DNA of 64,000 nucleotides from Microbacterium sp. A20 (GCF_004794515.1 NZ_SSDF01000043.1:1-64000); one strand, 5' to 3'; shown: positions 1 to 10,820, counted from the first letter of the stretch. A program made the numbers and translations. The notes: generated by a model not told the origin, from the sequence alone.

Positions 1-1698
1 CCCCACGGGCTGGACGTCCGGCGCGGCGGCCGCCCGCTCGCTCCACCTGTGGGTGGTGTCGCGCGACGCGGCCTCGGCGGCTGCGCGGCTGACGTCGTCG
101 AGCAGCGCCAGTGCATCGGCGCGCTCAAGACCCGAGAGGTACCCCGTGATGGGGCCCGGAACAGTGTGCACCTGCGCGCCGGAGACCCGCTGCATCCGAT
201 CGATCGGCCCCTGGCTGAGCGAGACGCCCTGCAGGCGCGCGAGCGGGAACACGGCGAGCTTGCGCCAGACGATCCCCCGACGCAGCACGAGGCCGAACTC
301 CTCCACCAGGTATCCGTGACGCTTCCATGAGAACGGACGCCGCCACCACGCACGCCGCGGCATCGAGCGATACGCGTCGCCTTCGACCGGTCCGACGACA
401 CCGTGCTCCCAGAGCGAGGGGATGCTCTCGACGGGCACATCGGGCAGCACCAGCGCGAGCACGCGCTCGACATCGGCGCGCTTGCCGACCGGCAGCACCA
501 CGTTGAACTGCTGCCCACTGCCGGAGGACTGCTGAGCCGCGCTCTTGCCGCTCATCCGGTTGATCTTGATCGTCCACCAGCCGAACGGGCGCCACAGCAG
601 CGACTGCGTCACCTCGACGGCGAAGATGCGCCCCGGCGGGAGCGTCTCGGTCACGGTGGTGAGGAGTCCGTAGGTGATGCGCACACCATCGGGGGTGGGG
701 GCGATCGAGTAGCGGAGCGACTTCGAGATCTGCGCCCAGGTGATGCCGACCACCGCGATCACGATCGGCACGCCCATGCCCAGACCCAGGCCGAGAAGCA
801 CGACTCCGCCGTCGGTATCGCCGTCGATCAGCAACCCGATCAGCGCACTGCCGAACGCGATCGCGAAGATCGCGCCGAAGAACACGAACCACAACAGGCC
901 CGAGATCAACTGCGATCCCACGAGTCGACCGGTCGGGATCTTGACGACGCTCTCGGGGACGACGTCGGCGAGGTCGACGCCCGCGAGGAGGTCGTTGACA
1001 CCGGCGTTCACGGATCCGACCAGCTGCGCGCGTGCGGATGCCGGCGCGGCCGTCGCAGGCGCACCCGCCGATCCGGGGTTCAGCGCGGCGTTGCGCGCCG
1101 CCCTGGCACCCGAGGCGAGGCGAAGGATGTCTGCACGCACGGACTCGGCGCGCGACGTCGCGAGGTACTCGAGTTCGACGTTCGCATCGTTTCCGGCTCC
1201 GACGACCTCCAGCTTCGCGAGTCCGATGATGCGCGCCGGGAACGGTCGGGTGAGGTTGACGCCCTGCACCCGATCGAGCGGAGCCCGGCGGTGCGAGCGG
1301 AAGATGATGCCCTTGCGAACCTCGACGTGGTCGCCCGTGATCCGGAACTGCTGGAATCGCCAGACGAACCAGAAGATCAGCACGAGCACGATCACCAGTC
1401 CCAGCACGCTCAGCAGCGCGACGAGGATCAGGTTGTTGGAGAGGACCCAGTCGACGGGGTCCCCGCCGGAGTAGTCGCCGTAGTTCACCTCATCCGGCGC
1501 GAAGAGGTCGACAGCCCACCCGATGAGGCGATCGCGCATGTTCGCGATCACGATGCCCGCGATGATGATCAACGCCAGTCCGCCCTTGAAGAGCGGGGTG
1601 AGGGGGTGCATGCGGTGCCACTCGCCGTTGGCGAGGGTCGTCGACGGGTCGCCGCCCGCCTGCGCGGGCGGAGACGGCGGGAGCTGCGGCTCGCTCAC
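1..1698 (-). CDS. Bacterial PH-domain membrane protein, YdbT-like (3' end beyond window)
   Basis: The reading frame runs without a stop from a GTG at 1698 to the window edge, so at least 566 residues are present and the C-terminus is missing. The GTG overlaps the stop of the upstream PH gene (GTGA), which indicates translational coupling and decides the start. The layout is a hydrophilic N-terminus, two transmembrane segments (about residues 36-54 and 90-114), a bacterial PH (bPH_2) domain, a second hydrophobic pair near 290-345, a second PH-like domain, and a third near the C-terminus beginning around the residues GYLVEEFGLVLRRGI. Three PH domains with paired membrane segments is the YdbT pattern. 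YdbS/YdbT pairs are membrane proteins linked in Bacillus to resistance against bacteriocins. A role in envelope maintenance here is inference. Confidence 0.85.
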   Translation of the reverse strand, partial: MSEPQLPPSPPAQAGGDPSTTLANGEWHRMHPLTPLFKGGLALIIIAGIVIANMRDRLIGWAVDLFAPDEVNYGDYSGGDPVDWVLSNNLILVALLSVLGLVIVLVLIFWFVWRFQQFRITGDHVEVRKGIIFRSHRRAPLDRVQGVNLTRPFPARIIGLAKLEVVGAGNDANVELEYLATSRAESVRADILRLASGARAARNAALNPGSAGAPATAAPASARAQLVGSVNAGVNDLLAGVDLADVVPESVVKIPTGRLVGSQLISGLLWFVFFGAIFAIAFGSALIGLLIDGDTDGGVVLLGLGLGMGVPIVIAVVGITWAQISKSLRYSIAPTPDGVRITYGLLTTVTETLPPGRIFAVEVTQSLLWRPFGWWTIKINRMSGKSAAQQSSGSGQQFNVVLPVGKRADVERVLALVLPDVPVESIPSLWEHGVVGPVEGDAYRSMPRRAWWRRPFSWKRHGYLVEEFGLVLRRGIVWRKLAVFPLARLQGVSLSQGPIDRMQRVSGAQVHTVPGPITGYLSGLERADALALLDDVSRAAAEAASRDTTHRWSERAAAAPDVQPVG

Positions 1699-2276
1699 AG
1701 GCCGGTCCGGCGGGTCTCGGCGACGTGGATGAGGGTGTCGCGCAGCGCCTCCGCCGCCTCCTGCGTGAGACCGGGGATCTGCACACCGGTGGTCGCGGCG
1801 GCCGTCACCATCTTGAGCTGTGCGATGCCGAAGCCGCGGTCGAGCGGGCCCTGGGTGATGTCCACCAGCTGCATGCGGCCGTAGGGCACCGCGATCATGC
1901 GCTGCCACAGGATCCCCTTGCGGAACACGATGTCGTCCGCGCGCAGCATGTAGCCGATCGCCTTCGCCTGCCGCGGAAGGATGATGAGCGCGATCACCGT
2001 GATGAGGAGGATGATGCCGGCGGGGATCCACACCCACTGCTGGTCCAGCACCAGGCTGAGCACGAGCGCCGCGGCGGCGACGATCACGATGAAGATCACG
2101 TTCTGCACGATCTGCGAGACCACGTAGCGCGGCGAGATCTGGTGCCACGCGCCGTCGAGCTCGAGCCGGGCCTCGTTCCGAGCCGTCCGCAGCTCGGAGT
2201 ACGTGCCCTGGTCGAGGGCGGCGAGGTCAGTGCCCTCCGCCGGGTTCAGGGGCGCGGTCTCTGGGTTCTGAGTCAT
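1695..2276 (-). CDS. Bacterial PH-domain membrane protein, YdbS-like
   Basis: A 193-residue protein with a cytoplasmic N-terminal stretch, two transmembrane helices (about residues 56-76 and 82-100), and one bPH_2 domain recognisable from GYMLRADDIVFRKGILWQ and VPYGRMQLVDITQGPLDR. It matches the short member of the YdbS/YdbT pair. The ATG at 2276 has a good Shine-Dalgarno (GAAGGA, 6 nt spacing) although it lies 50 nt inside the end of the upstream DUF3180 gene. Its stop overlaps the GTG of the downstream long PH gene. The two probably act together in the membrane; the ligand is unknown. Confidence 0.88.
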   Translation of the reverse strand: MTQNPETAPLNPAEGTDLAALDQGTYSELRTARNEARLELDGAWHQISPRYVVSQIVQNVIFIVIVAAAALVLSLVLDQQWVWIPAGIILLITVIALIILPRQAKAIGYMLRADDIVFRKGILWQRMIAVPYGRMQLVDITQGPLDRGFGIAQLKMVTAAATTGVQIPGLTQEAAEALRDTLIHVAETRRTGL

Positions 2277-2709
2277 CAGGATCCTTCGGCAGGGTGCAGA
2301 ACTGTTCGGCGACGAGCGCGGCGATCGTGAGGACGATCGCGCTGCCGATGAGGGCCAGCATGGCCACAGTCGACCCTACCTGTGGATCGACGGGCCGTGA
2401 GAGGAGGAATGCCAGCAGTCCCGCCCCGAAACCCGCCATGATGGCGCCGAGCAGGCTGGACGCGCGGGCGAGCGTCGCCGCTCTCAGTGCGCGGAACGGG
2501 TCGATGCGCACGCCCGAGCGCACACTGCGCCGCACCGGCCAGGCGACGCCCAGTGAGGCGGCCGCGATCAGCACGAGCAGCACCGGGAGGAGCAGCGAAG
2601 GCGTGAAGGTGACGCGCCCCGCCGCTGTCAGCAGATGATCCAGCAGGAAGCCGCCGCCGGCCGCGAGCAGGGCGAGGAGGAGCAGGAGCCCTGCAGAGGT
2701 GCGCCTCAT
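2227..2709 (-). CDS. DUF3180 family membrane protein
   Basis: A 160-residue protein with four predicted transmembrane helices (about residues 5-25, 37-58, 85-107 and 117-140) and a charged C-terminal tail. This size, topology and position directly after folK are typical of the actinobacterial DUF3180 family, whose function is unknown. The ATG at 2709 overlaps the folK stop (ATGA), so it is co-translated with the folate genes. The last 50 nt overlap the next PH-domain gene in another frame. Confidence 0.85.
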   Translation of the reverse strand: MRRTSAGLLLLLALLAAGGGFLLDHLLTAAGRVTFTPSLLLPVLLVLIAAASLGVAWPVRRSVRSGVRIDPFRALRAATLARASSLLGAIMAGFGAGLLAFLLSRPVDPQVGSTVAMLALIGSAIVLTIAALVAEQFCTLPKDPDDSEPRDRAPEPGGGH

Positions 2710-3245
2710 CCTTCGCCCTGGCTGCGCAGCTCGGCCGCGAGGTCGGCCACCCGCCCTCGTCCGAGAAGCTCCGCATCCGGGTCGACGTCGAGCCACGGGT
2801 CGAGCACGAACAGCCGCTCGGCGGCGCGCGGGTGCGGCAGCTGCAGACGCGGTTCGTCCGAGACGACGTCTCCGTAAGCGATGAGGTCGAGGTCGAGCGT
2901 GCGATCGCCCCACCGCTCCCGGCGCTCCCGACCGTTCTCGTCTTCGATGGCATGCAGCATCCCGAGGAGGATCTCCGGGGCGAGACGCGTGGTGACCAGT
3001 GCGACCGCGTTCACGTACCCCGGTGCCTCCGGATCCGGTCCGTCGAGGCGGAGGGCGACGGTCTCGAACAGTTCGGACAGACGCACGTCGCTCACCAACG
3101 GCAGGCGTGCGATCCGCTGCGCCGCCGCGCGGATCGTCTCTTGCCGATCGCCGAGATTCGCGCCGAGGGCGACGACGGCGACGGTCTCCGGGCGCGCCGG
3201 GCGGGCACCGGGCACCTTCGGCGCCTTCGCGAGGTCGCGGCTCAT
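2706..3245 (-). CDS. folK: 2-amino-4-hydroxy-6-hydroxymethyldihydropteridine diphosphokinase
   Basis: A 179-residue HPPK, which transfers pyrophosphate from ATP to 6-hydroxymethyl-7,8-dihydropterin in folate synthesis. The N-terminal ALGANLGDR and the catalytic segment ERWGDRTLDLDLIAYGD, with its metal-binding Asp pair, are both visible, followed by LPHPRAAERLFVLDPW. An extension of about 25 residues precedes the first strand. The ATG overlaps the folB stop by four bases and the gene's own stop overlaps the DUF3180 start, placing it inside a coupled folE-folP-folB-folK run. Confidence 0.96.
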   Translation of the reverse strand: MSRDLAKAPKVPGARPARPETVAVVALGANLGDRQETIRAAAQRIARLPLVSDVRLSELFETVALRLDGPDPEAPGYVNAVALVTTRLAPEILLGMLHAIEDENGRERRERWGDRTLDLDLIAYGDVVSDEPRLQLPHPRAAERLFVLDPWLDVDPDAELLGRGRVADLAAELRSQGEG

Positions 3246-3637
3246 ATCGTGATGTCCTCGAGCGCCTGCGGCGGGCGGCTGCGATTCACGGTGACCGCCA
3301 CATCGGCGAAGTTCAGCGGGATCGGCGCGTGCGGCTTGTGCACGGTCACCGTCACGTTCTGCACCCGCTCGTCCTCGAGAGCCACCGAGGCGATGCGCTC
3401 CGCGAGCGTCTCGATCAGGTTCACCGGCGCGCCCGCGACGACGGCCGCCACCTTCTCGGCGAGCTCGCCGTAGTGCACGGTGTCGGTCACGTCGTCGGAG
3501 GCCGCCGCCTGATCCAGCGACAGGCGCAGGCGAAGGTCGATCGTGAAGTCCTGGCCCTCTTCCCGCTCGTGCGTGTAGACGCCGTGGCGGCCGAAGACGG
3601 TCAGACCGGAGAGGACGATCTCATCGAGGAAATCCAT
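3242..3637 (-). CDS. folB: Dihydroneopterin aldolase
   Basis: A 131-residue enzyme that converts 7,8-dihydroneopterin to 6-hydroxymethyl-dihydropterin and glycolaldehyde. Family features seen are LTVFGRHGVYTHEREEGQDF (substrate-binding Glu and Tyr region), DTVHYGELAEKV, and the C-terminal VTVHKPHAPIPLNFADVAVTV with its catalytic Lys. The start is taken at the ATG at 3637, which gives the usual family length; a longer open frame upstream would add about 39 unconserved residues that reach back toward folP. Product and substrate chain directly with the adjacent folE and folK. Confidence 0.95.
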   Translation of the reverse strand: MDFLDEIVLSGLTVFGRHGVYTHEREEGQDFTIDLRLRLSLDQAAASDDVTDTVHYGELAEKVAAVVAGAPVNLIETLAERIASVALEDERVQNVTVTVHKPHAPIPLNFADVAVTVNRSRPPQALEDITI

Positions 3638-3681
3638 GCCTCTAGCGTACGGGGGACCCACCACATCGGCTGGGCGGGAGT

Positions 3682-4491
3682 TCAGCCGGCCCAGGCGTGC
3701 GCGATCGCGAGCGCGTCGCGGGTGCCGGCGACGTCGTGCACGCGCACGGCCCACACTCCGGCGCGGGCCGCCAGGGCGCTGGTGACGGCCGTCGCGAGAT
3801 CGCGGCGTGACTCGGAGACCTCGTCGTCCGCGCCGGCTTCCCGACGAAGTGCCTCCGCCAGGAAGCGCTTGCGTGAGGTGCCGATGAGCACGCGAGGCCC
3901 CAGGGCGACGATCTCGTCGAGTCCCCGCAGCACGTCCCAGTTCTGCGCGCCGGCTTTCGCGAATCCGATACCCGGGTCGAGAATCAGCCGAGACGGCGCG
4001 ATCCCGGATGCCGCGGCCTCGCCCATGCGCTCCTGCAGCTCCCCCGCCACCTCGCGCGCGACGCGACGGTACTCGGCCTTCGCATACATGTCGGCGGAGA
4101 ATCCGCGCCAGTGCCCGATCGCATAGTCGGCGCCGGACTCCGCGACGGCCGCCCGCATCTCGGGATCCGCGAGCCCTCCGGAGACGTCGTTCACGATCCG
4201 CGCGCCGGCCCGCACAGCTGCGGCGGCGGTCGCCGCGTTGAGCGTGTCGATGCTGACGGGCACGCCCGCCGACGCCAGCTGCTCGATCACCGGGATCACG
4301 CGCTGCTGTTCGATGTCGGCACCCACGCGTTCGGCGCCGGGCCTGGTCGACTCGCCGCCGACGTCGAGCACCGCAGCGCCTTCGGCCCGCAACCGCATGC
4401 CGTGGGCGACCGCCCGATCGACGTCGAGGTAACGGCCACCGTCGCTGAAGGAGTCGGGCGTGACGTTGACGATGCCCCAGATGCTGGTCAT
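3682..4491 (-). CDS. folP: Dihydropteroate synthase
   Basis: A 269-residue TIM-barrel enzyme joining hydroxymethyl-dihydropterin pyrophosphate to p-aminobenzoate; it is the sulfonamide target. Both family signatures are present: GIVNVTPDSFSDGG near the N-terminus and DVGGESTRPGA at about residues 42-52. DPGIGFAK and LIGTSRKRFL follow at normal spacing. The start codon overlaps the folE stop by one base (TGATG). Length is normal and no damage is seen. Confidence 0.96.
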   Translation of the reverse strand: MTSIWGIVNVTPDSFSDGGRYLDVDRAVAHGMRLRAEGAAVLDVGGESTRPGAERVGADIEQQRVIPVIEQLASAGVPVSIDTLNAATAAAAVRAGARIVNDVSGGLADPEMRAAVAESGADYAIGHWRGFSADMYAKAEYRRVAREVAGELQERMGEAAASGIAPSRLILDPGIGFAKAGAQNWDVLRGLDEIVALGPRVLIGTSRKRFLAEALRREAGADDEVSESRRDLATAVTSALAARAGVWAVRVHDVAGTRDALAIAHAWAG

Positions 4492-5096
4492 CAGCGCGCT
4501 GCTCCGGACCCCGCCGACGCGCCGATCAGCGTGATCAGCTCCGTCCTGGCGACGGGATCCGTGTACTCCCCGCGCGCCGCGATCGTGAGCGTCGACGCTT
4601 CGCTCTGGCGTCCGCCGCGCATCGTGACGCAGCCGTGCGAAGCGTCGAGCACGACGAGCACTCCCCGGGTGTCGAGGTGCTCCGCGATCGTGTCGGCGAT
4701 CTGCTCGCCGAGGCGCTCCTGCACCTGCGGACGGGCGGCGAGGATCTCGACCACGCGCACGAGCGCACCGAGACCGACGACCTGCTCACCCGGGAGGTAC
4801 GCGATGTGGGCGTGCCCTGCGAAGGGCAGTAGGTGGTGTTCGCAGACCGAACGGAAGCGGATGTCGCGCAGCAGCACGGCCCCCGAGGGCAGGGTGTCGG
4901 GTGCGGGTCCGCGGGAGACGCTGATGGTGCGTGCGAGCGCCTCGGCGGCATCCTCCCCGACGCCCGCGAAGAACTCGGAGTACAGCTCGGCCATGCGCGA
5001 CGGCGTCTGCTTCAGCCCCGGTCGATCAGGATCTTCGCCGATGGCCTCGAGCAGCTCGCGGGTGAGTCGCTCGACACGGTGCCTGTCGACGGTCAC
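4491..5096 (-). CDS. folE: GTP cyclohydrolase I
   Basis: A 201-residue enzyme converting GTP to 7,8-dihydroneopterin triphosphate, the first step of folate synthesis. The zinc and catalytic site is visible as SVCEHHLLPFAGHAHIAY (Cys and two His) and SHGCVTMRGG (second Cys). The GTG at 5096 is chosen as the start because it sits just after the ftsH stop and gives the usual length. The longer open frame beginning at 5246 would run into the ftsH C-terminus with Arg-rich, non-homologous sequence. Confidence 0.95.
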   Translation of the reverse strand: MTVDRHRVERLTRELLEAIGEDPDRPGLKQTPSRMAELYSEFFAGVGEDAAEALARTISVSRGPAPDTLPSGAVLLRDIRFRSVCEHHLLPFAGHAHIAYLPGEQVVGLGALVRVVEILAARPQVQERLGEQIADTIAEHLDTRGVLVVLDASHGCVTMRGGRQSEASTLTIAARGEYTDPVARTELITLIGASAGSGAAR

Positions 5097-5097
5097 G

Positions 5098-7098
<2,001 letters not shown>

Positions 7099-7169
7099 GA
7101 TCGGATCAGCGTATCGCGCGCGCCCTAGGGGGTCGCTGTACGTTCACCCACGGCGTAGCGTGCCGCGCG

Positions 7170-7721
7170 TCAGGAGTAGACGTGCGGGGCGAGCACTGCG
7201 ACGTCGCGCAGGTTGCGGTAGCGCTCGTCGTAGTCGAGGCCGTATCCGACCACGAAGTCGGTGGGGATGTCGAAGCCGACGTACTTGCAGTCGATGTGGA
7301 CCTTCGCGGCCTCGGGCTTGCGCAGGAGAGCGAGCACCTCGATCGACTCGGCGCCACGCGATCCGAAGTTCTCCAGCAGCCAGCTGAGGGTCAGACCCGA
7401 GTCGATGATGTCCTCGACGATCAGGACGTGCTTGCCGTTGAGATCGGTGTCGAGGTCTTTGCGGATCTGCACGACACCGCTCGACTTGGTGCTGGCGCCG
7501 TAGCTCGACACCGCCATCCAGTCCATCGGGGCGTGGAACGGCAGGGCCCGCGCGAAGTCGGCCATGACCATGACGGCCCCCTTGAGGACGCCGACGAGCA
7601 CGAGGTCCTTGCCCTCGTAGTCCTGGGCGACCTGCGTCGCCAGCTCATCGAGCTTGGCGAGGATCTCCTCCTCTGTGACGAGGATCTGAGCAAGGTCGTC
7701 CTGGATCTCCGCGGCGCGCAT
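7170..7721 (-). CDS. hpt: Hypoxanthine-guanine phosphoribosyltransferase
   Basis: A 183-residue purine-salvage enzyme making IMP or GMP from hypoxanthine or guanine and PRPP. The PRPP-binding loop VLIVEDIIDSGLTLSWLL and the flexible-loop region AVSSYGASTKSSGVV are present, as is LVGVLKGAVMVMADF. A -10 box TAAAAT on the minus strand (7733-7728) lies exactly 6 nt before the ATG with no Shine-Dalgarno, so the mRNA is probably leaderless. A TTGACC lies 21 nt further upstream. The tilS-hpt-ftsH neighbourhood is standard in actinobacteria. Confidence 0.96.
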   Translation of the reverse strand: MRAAEIQDDLAQILVTEEEILAKLDELATQVAQDYEGKDLVLVGVLKGAVMVMADFARALPFHAPMDWMAVSSYGASTKSSGVVQIRKDLDTDLNGKHVLIVEDIIDSGLTLSWLLENFGSRGAESIEVLALLRKPEAAKVHIDCKYVGFDIPTDFVVGYGLDYDERYRNLRDVAVLAPHVYS

Positions 7722-7845
7722 GGATCGATTTTAGGTGACGGAACCCTGTGCTCCGGTCAAGGTTCTCCTGATCTCCCCATCCCCACCGCATCCGCACTAC
7801 TGTGAGCGGTGATGTGGGCGGACGCCCCGGACGGAAGGATTCACC

Positions 7846-8448
7846 ATGGCTCTTGACGACATCCTCACGCAGGTTCCGATCGACGACATCGCCGAGAAGC
7901 TGGGGGTCTCGCGAGACGAGGCGAAGGTCGCTGTCGAGCAGGGCGGCGCCGTGCTGCTGGGCGGACTCGCGAAGAATGCGGAGACCGACGAAGGCTCCGC
8001 AGCCATCCAGAACGCGCTGAAGAAGCACGAGGGCAGGGCCGGCGCTTCGAAGGTCGACGACATCGATCAGGCCGACGGCGACAAGATCGTCTCGCACATC
8101 CTCGGCTCCAAGAAGACGGAGGTCACGAAGGAGCTCACCGAGTCGAAGGCGACTCCCGGCATCGACTTCGGCAAACTCCTCCCGATCCTCGCCCCGATCG
8201 TGATGGGCCTCATCGCGAACGCGACGAAGGACAAGACGGCGAAGGCGGATGCCGGAGCCGAGAGCTCGGGCGGCATCGGCGACGTCATCGGCGGGATCCT
8301 CGGCGGCGGCAACAGTGGCGGCTCAGCGGGCGGAGGCGGAATCGGCGACGTGATCGGCGGGATCCTCGGCGGCGGCAACAGCGGTGGCTCGGGCGGGGGC
8401 ATCGACCTCGGCGGCATCCTGGGCGGCCTCTTCGGCGGCAAGAAGTAA
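7846..8448 (+). CDS. DUF937 domain protein with Gly-rich repeat tail
   Basis: A 200-residue protein. Residues 1-110 match the DUF937 family (ALDDILTQVPIDDIAEKLG, EAKVAVEQGGAVLLGGLAKNA), a helical domain of unknown function. Residues 115-135 are hydrophobic (LLPILAPIVMGLIANATKDK). The tail holds two nearly identical 22-residue repeats built on GIGDVIGGILGGGNSGGS, encoded by a 66-bp tandem duplication at 8272-8400, and ends in LGGLFGGKK. The ATG has a clear AAGGA site. It is oriented opposite to its flanking genes hpt and tilS, so it is an insertion into an otherwise conserved block. Confidence 0.85.
   Translation: MALDDILTQVPIDDIAEKLGVSRDEAKVAVEQGGAVLLGGLAKNAETDEGSAAIQNALKKHEGRAGASKVDDIDQADGDKIVSHILGSKKTEVTKELTESKATPGIDFGKLLPILAPIVMGLIANATKDKTAKADAGAESSGGIGDVIGGILGGGNSGGSAGGGGIGDVIGGILGGGNSGGSGGGIDLGGILGGLFGGKK
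8272..8400 (+). repeat. 66-bp tandem duplication inside the DUF937 gene
   Basis: Two adjacent copies begin at 8272 and 8338 and differ at only a few, mainly synonymous, positions. Each encodes a 22-residue Gly-rich unit. The in-frame length means copy number could vary without breaking the gene. Confidence 0.85.
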
Positions 8449-8501
8449 GACGTCGCCCGACGCATCCGGTCGCGAGGCGAAGGCGCTGCGGCGGAGGGTC
8501 T

Positions 8502-9503
8502 TCAGCGGCCGGATGCGGTGAAGACGATGCGTCCGCCCTGGCGCACAGCCGAGCACCCGGGCAGATCGATCGGCCCCTGACCGCGCCAATCGGTGGCCAG
8601 CCGCGCGACCTCGACGGTCTGCGTCCTCGTGAGGCTCACCCCGAACTCGCTGTCGACGACGAGGCGGATGATGCGGTTGCGCAGTGCCGCGGGGTTGGCG
8701 GCGAGCGCCGCGACGCTCACCGAGATGCCCGCCTCCGCGTGCTCGACGATGTCCTCGATCGTCTCGTGGATCATCTCGTCGAAGGCCTCGGCGTCTTCCC
8801 GCAGCTGCTCCGCGGTTCGGGCGAGCGCCGTCGCGATGCCGGGACCGAGCTCAGCCTCGAGCACGGGGAGCACGCGCTCGCGCACCCGAACCCTGGCGAA
8901 ACGCTCGTCGAGATTGTGGGGGTCGTCCCACACCTCGAGATCGGATGCCGCGCAGAACGCCCGTGTGGTCTCGCGACGGACGCCGAGCAGCGGACGGACC
9001 CAGCGGAGCCCGTCGTCGTCCTCGCGCGAGGGTGCCATTCCCTGCAGGCTCGTGGCACCCGAGCCGCGCGCGAGTCCCAGGAGCACGGTCTCCGCCTGAT
9101 CATCGAGAGTATGTCCGAGCAGCACGGCGGCCGCTCCTTCCGCACGCGCGATACCGGCGAGCGCCGCGTAGCGGGCATCGCGAGCGGCGGCCTCGATGCC
9201 TGCGCCGGATGACCCGTCGACCTCGACGCGGGTCTGCAGCGCGCCGTCGACTCCGATGCCCTCTGCCGCGACCGCCGCCGCGCCGGCGATGAGGGACGAC
9301 CCCTCCTGCAGGTCGTGATCGACCGTCAGGCTGAGCACCCGGATCCCGCGGCCCCGTGCCTCGAACACCGTGGCGGCGGCGAGAGCCAGCGAGTCGGCGC
9401 CCCCGGAGAGGGCGACGATCACGGTCGACCCCTCGGGCAGGTCGGCGAGCGCTGTGCGCACGGCCAGGCGGATCTCGGCGATGGCGGGAGAGAGTGATGG
9501 CAC
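8502..9503 (-). CDS. tilS: tRNA(Ile)-lysidine synthetase
   Basis: A 333-residue N-type ATP pyrophosphatase that converts C34 of the CAU-anticodon tRNA-Ile to lysidine. The PP-loop motif VALSGGADSLALA lies at about residues 30-42, followed by LLGHTLDDQAETVLLGLARGSG with the conserved HTLDDQAET. It has the short actinobacterial architecture with a small C-terminal substrate domain. The start is GTG at 9503: a -10 box TAGCGT on the minus strand (9515-9510) lies 6 nt before it, so translation is probably leaderless. Confidence 0.95.
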   Translation of the reverse strand: MPSLSPAIAEIRLAVRTALADLPEGSTVIVALSGGADSLALAAATVFEARGRGIRVLSLTVDHDLQEGSSLIAGAAAVAAEGIGVDGALQTRVEVDGSSGAGIEAAARDARYAALAGIARAEGAAAVLLGHTLDDQAETVLLGLARGSGATSLQGMAPSREDDDGLRWVRPLLGVRRETTRAFCAASDLEVWDDPHNLDERFARVRVRERVLPVLEAELGPGIATALARTAEQLREDAEAFDEMIHETIEDIVEHAEAGISVSVAALAANPAALRNRIIRLVVDSEFGVSLTRTQTVEVARLATDWRGQGPIDLPGCSAVRQGGRIVFTASGR

Positions 9504-9581
9504 GGTTCCACGCTAGGGCACGCTCCGGATCCGCGCCCGCGCCCCGTGCGGCCGGCACGACGGCAGGTCTATCCTGACGCC

Positions 9582-10223
9582 GTGACCGATATCCCGCGCA
9601 CGCGGCCGTTCCGCACCGAGCGCTTCAAGGCGTTCGTCGACGCCGTGGTGGCGATCGCCATGACGCTGCTCATACTCCCCTTGATGGAGTCGGTGTCCGA
9701 AGGCGCATCCGGCCATATGAGCACGGCCGAGTTCTTGCACGAGCACTCCGGTCAGCTGCTGAGCTTCGGGCTGAGCTTCCTCCTGATCGCGACGTTCTGG
9801 ATGGGGCACCACCGCCAGTACCGCGACGTGGAATTCGTCACCGGTCCCCTGCTGTGGATCAACGTCGCGTGGATGGCGACGATCGTGTGGCTGCCGGTTC
9901 CGACCGCGATGATCGGGCAGATGGACACCGACCCGTTGCAGGCGGTGGTGTACATCGGCACGCTGATCATGACGCAGGTGACGACCCTCGCCGGATGGCT
10001 CTACCTGGCACGCCACCCCGAGCTCGGCACCGTGTCCAACGAGACCATCCGCCTGGGGGCGATCGGCGACATCGCCGCGATCATCCTGTTCGCCGCGGCG
10101 CTCGCGATCGCCGTCGCGGCTTCACCGAACGGATACGCGGGACTGTTCCTGCTGCTGCTGAGCGACCCGATGAGCCGCCTGCTGAATCGCCTCTTCCGAA
10201 AGCGCCGAGCGAGCCGCGGGTAG
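9582..10223 (+). CDS. TMEM175-like (DUF1211) potassium channel family membrane protein
   Basis: A 213-residue membrane protein with about six helices. The TMEM175 signature is clear at the N-terminus: RTERFKAFVDAVVAIAMTLL, the RxxxFxDAxxAIxxT pore-helix motif. In bacteria such proteins form tetrameric K+-conducting channels. The start is taken at GTG 9582: a -10 box TATCCT (9570-9575) is exactly 6 nt before it and there is no ribosome site, so a leaderless mRNA is likely. An ATG 36 nt earlier precedes the predicted transcription start. Confidence 0.85.
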   Translation: MTDIPRTRPFRTERFKAFVDAVVAIAMTLLILPLMESVSEGASGHMSTAEFLHEHSGQLLSFGLSFLLIATFWMGHHRQYRDVEFVTGPLLWINVAWMATIVWLPVPTAMIGQMDTDPLQAVVYIGTLIMTQVTTLAGWLYLARHPELGTVSNETIRLGAIGDIAAIILFAAALAIAVAASPNGYAGLFLLLLSDPMSRLLNRLFRKRRASRG

Positions 10224-10268
10224 GCTAGTCCGCGGCATCCAACCGAACTTTTCCTGAGGAGCACACGC

Positions 10269-10760
10269 ATGGGCGCACACGACGCCGTCATCGAGATCCC
10301 GCGCGGCAGCCGCGTGAAGTACGAGGTCGACCACGAGACCGGACGAGTGCACCTCGACCGCGTGCTCTACACGACCTTCGGCTACCCGGCCGACTACGGC
10401 TACTTCGACAACACGCTCGGCGAGGACGGCGACCCGCTCGACGTGCTCGTGCTGCTCGACCACGCCATCTACCCGGGCGTCGTCGTCGAGGTCCGTCCCG
10501 TGGCCGTGCTCAAGATGAGCGACGAGGCCGGCGGAGACGACAAGCTCGTCGCCGTCCTGTCGAAGGACCCGCGCTGGGCGCACATCCAGGACATCGACGA
10601 CGTGGCCGACTACACGAAGAAGGAGATCGAGCACTTCTTCGAGCACTACAAGGACCTCGAGCCCAACAAGTGGGTCAAGGTCGACGAGTGGGGTAACGCC
10701 GCCGAGGCGCAGCGCATCCTCGACGAGGCGATCGTCCGCTTCGGCGAACAGGGTCACTGA
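10269..10760 (+). CDS. ppa: Inorganic pyrophosphatase
   Basis: A 163-residue family I soluble pyrophosphatase that hydrolyses PPi to two phosphates. Seen are the family signature GEDGDPLDVLVL with its metal-binding Asp residues, PADYGYFDNTL, and DDKLVAVLSKDPRW. It has a good Shine-Dalgarno (TGAGGAG) and a -10 box TAGGCT at 10221-10226 that overlaps the stop codon of the preceding gene, giving a leader of roughly 35 nt. A strong terminator follows. Confidence 0.96.
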   Translation: MGAHDAVIEIPRGSRVKYEVDHETGRVHLDRVLYTTFGYPADYGYFDNTLGEDGDPLDVLVLLDHAIYPGVVVEVRPVAVLKMSDEAGGDDKLVAVLSKDPRWAHIQDIDDVADYTKKEIEHFFEHYKDLEPNKWVKVDEWGNAAEAQRILDEAIVRFGEQGH

Positions 10761-10781
10761 CCCGCTGCATCGCCAGACACG

Positions 10782-10820
10782 AAAGACCCCCGGTCCCGCA
10801 GAAGCGGTCCGGGGGTCTTT
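10782..10820 (+). terminator. Rho-independent terminator after ppa
   Basis: A perfect 12-bp stem (AAAGACCCCCGG / CCGGGGGTCTTT) with a 15-nt loop that can pair further, ending in a T run. It lies between ppa and the convergent M23 gene and, being symmetrical with A and T tracts on both sides, can serve both strands. Confidence 0.9.
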
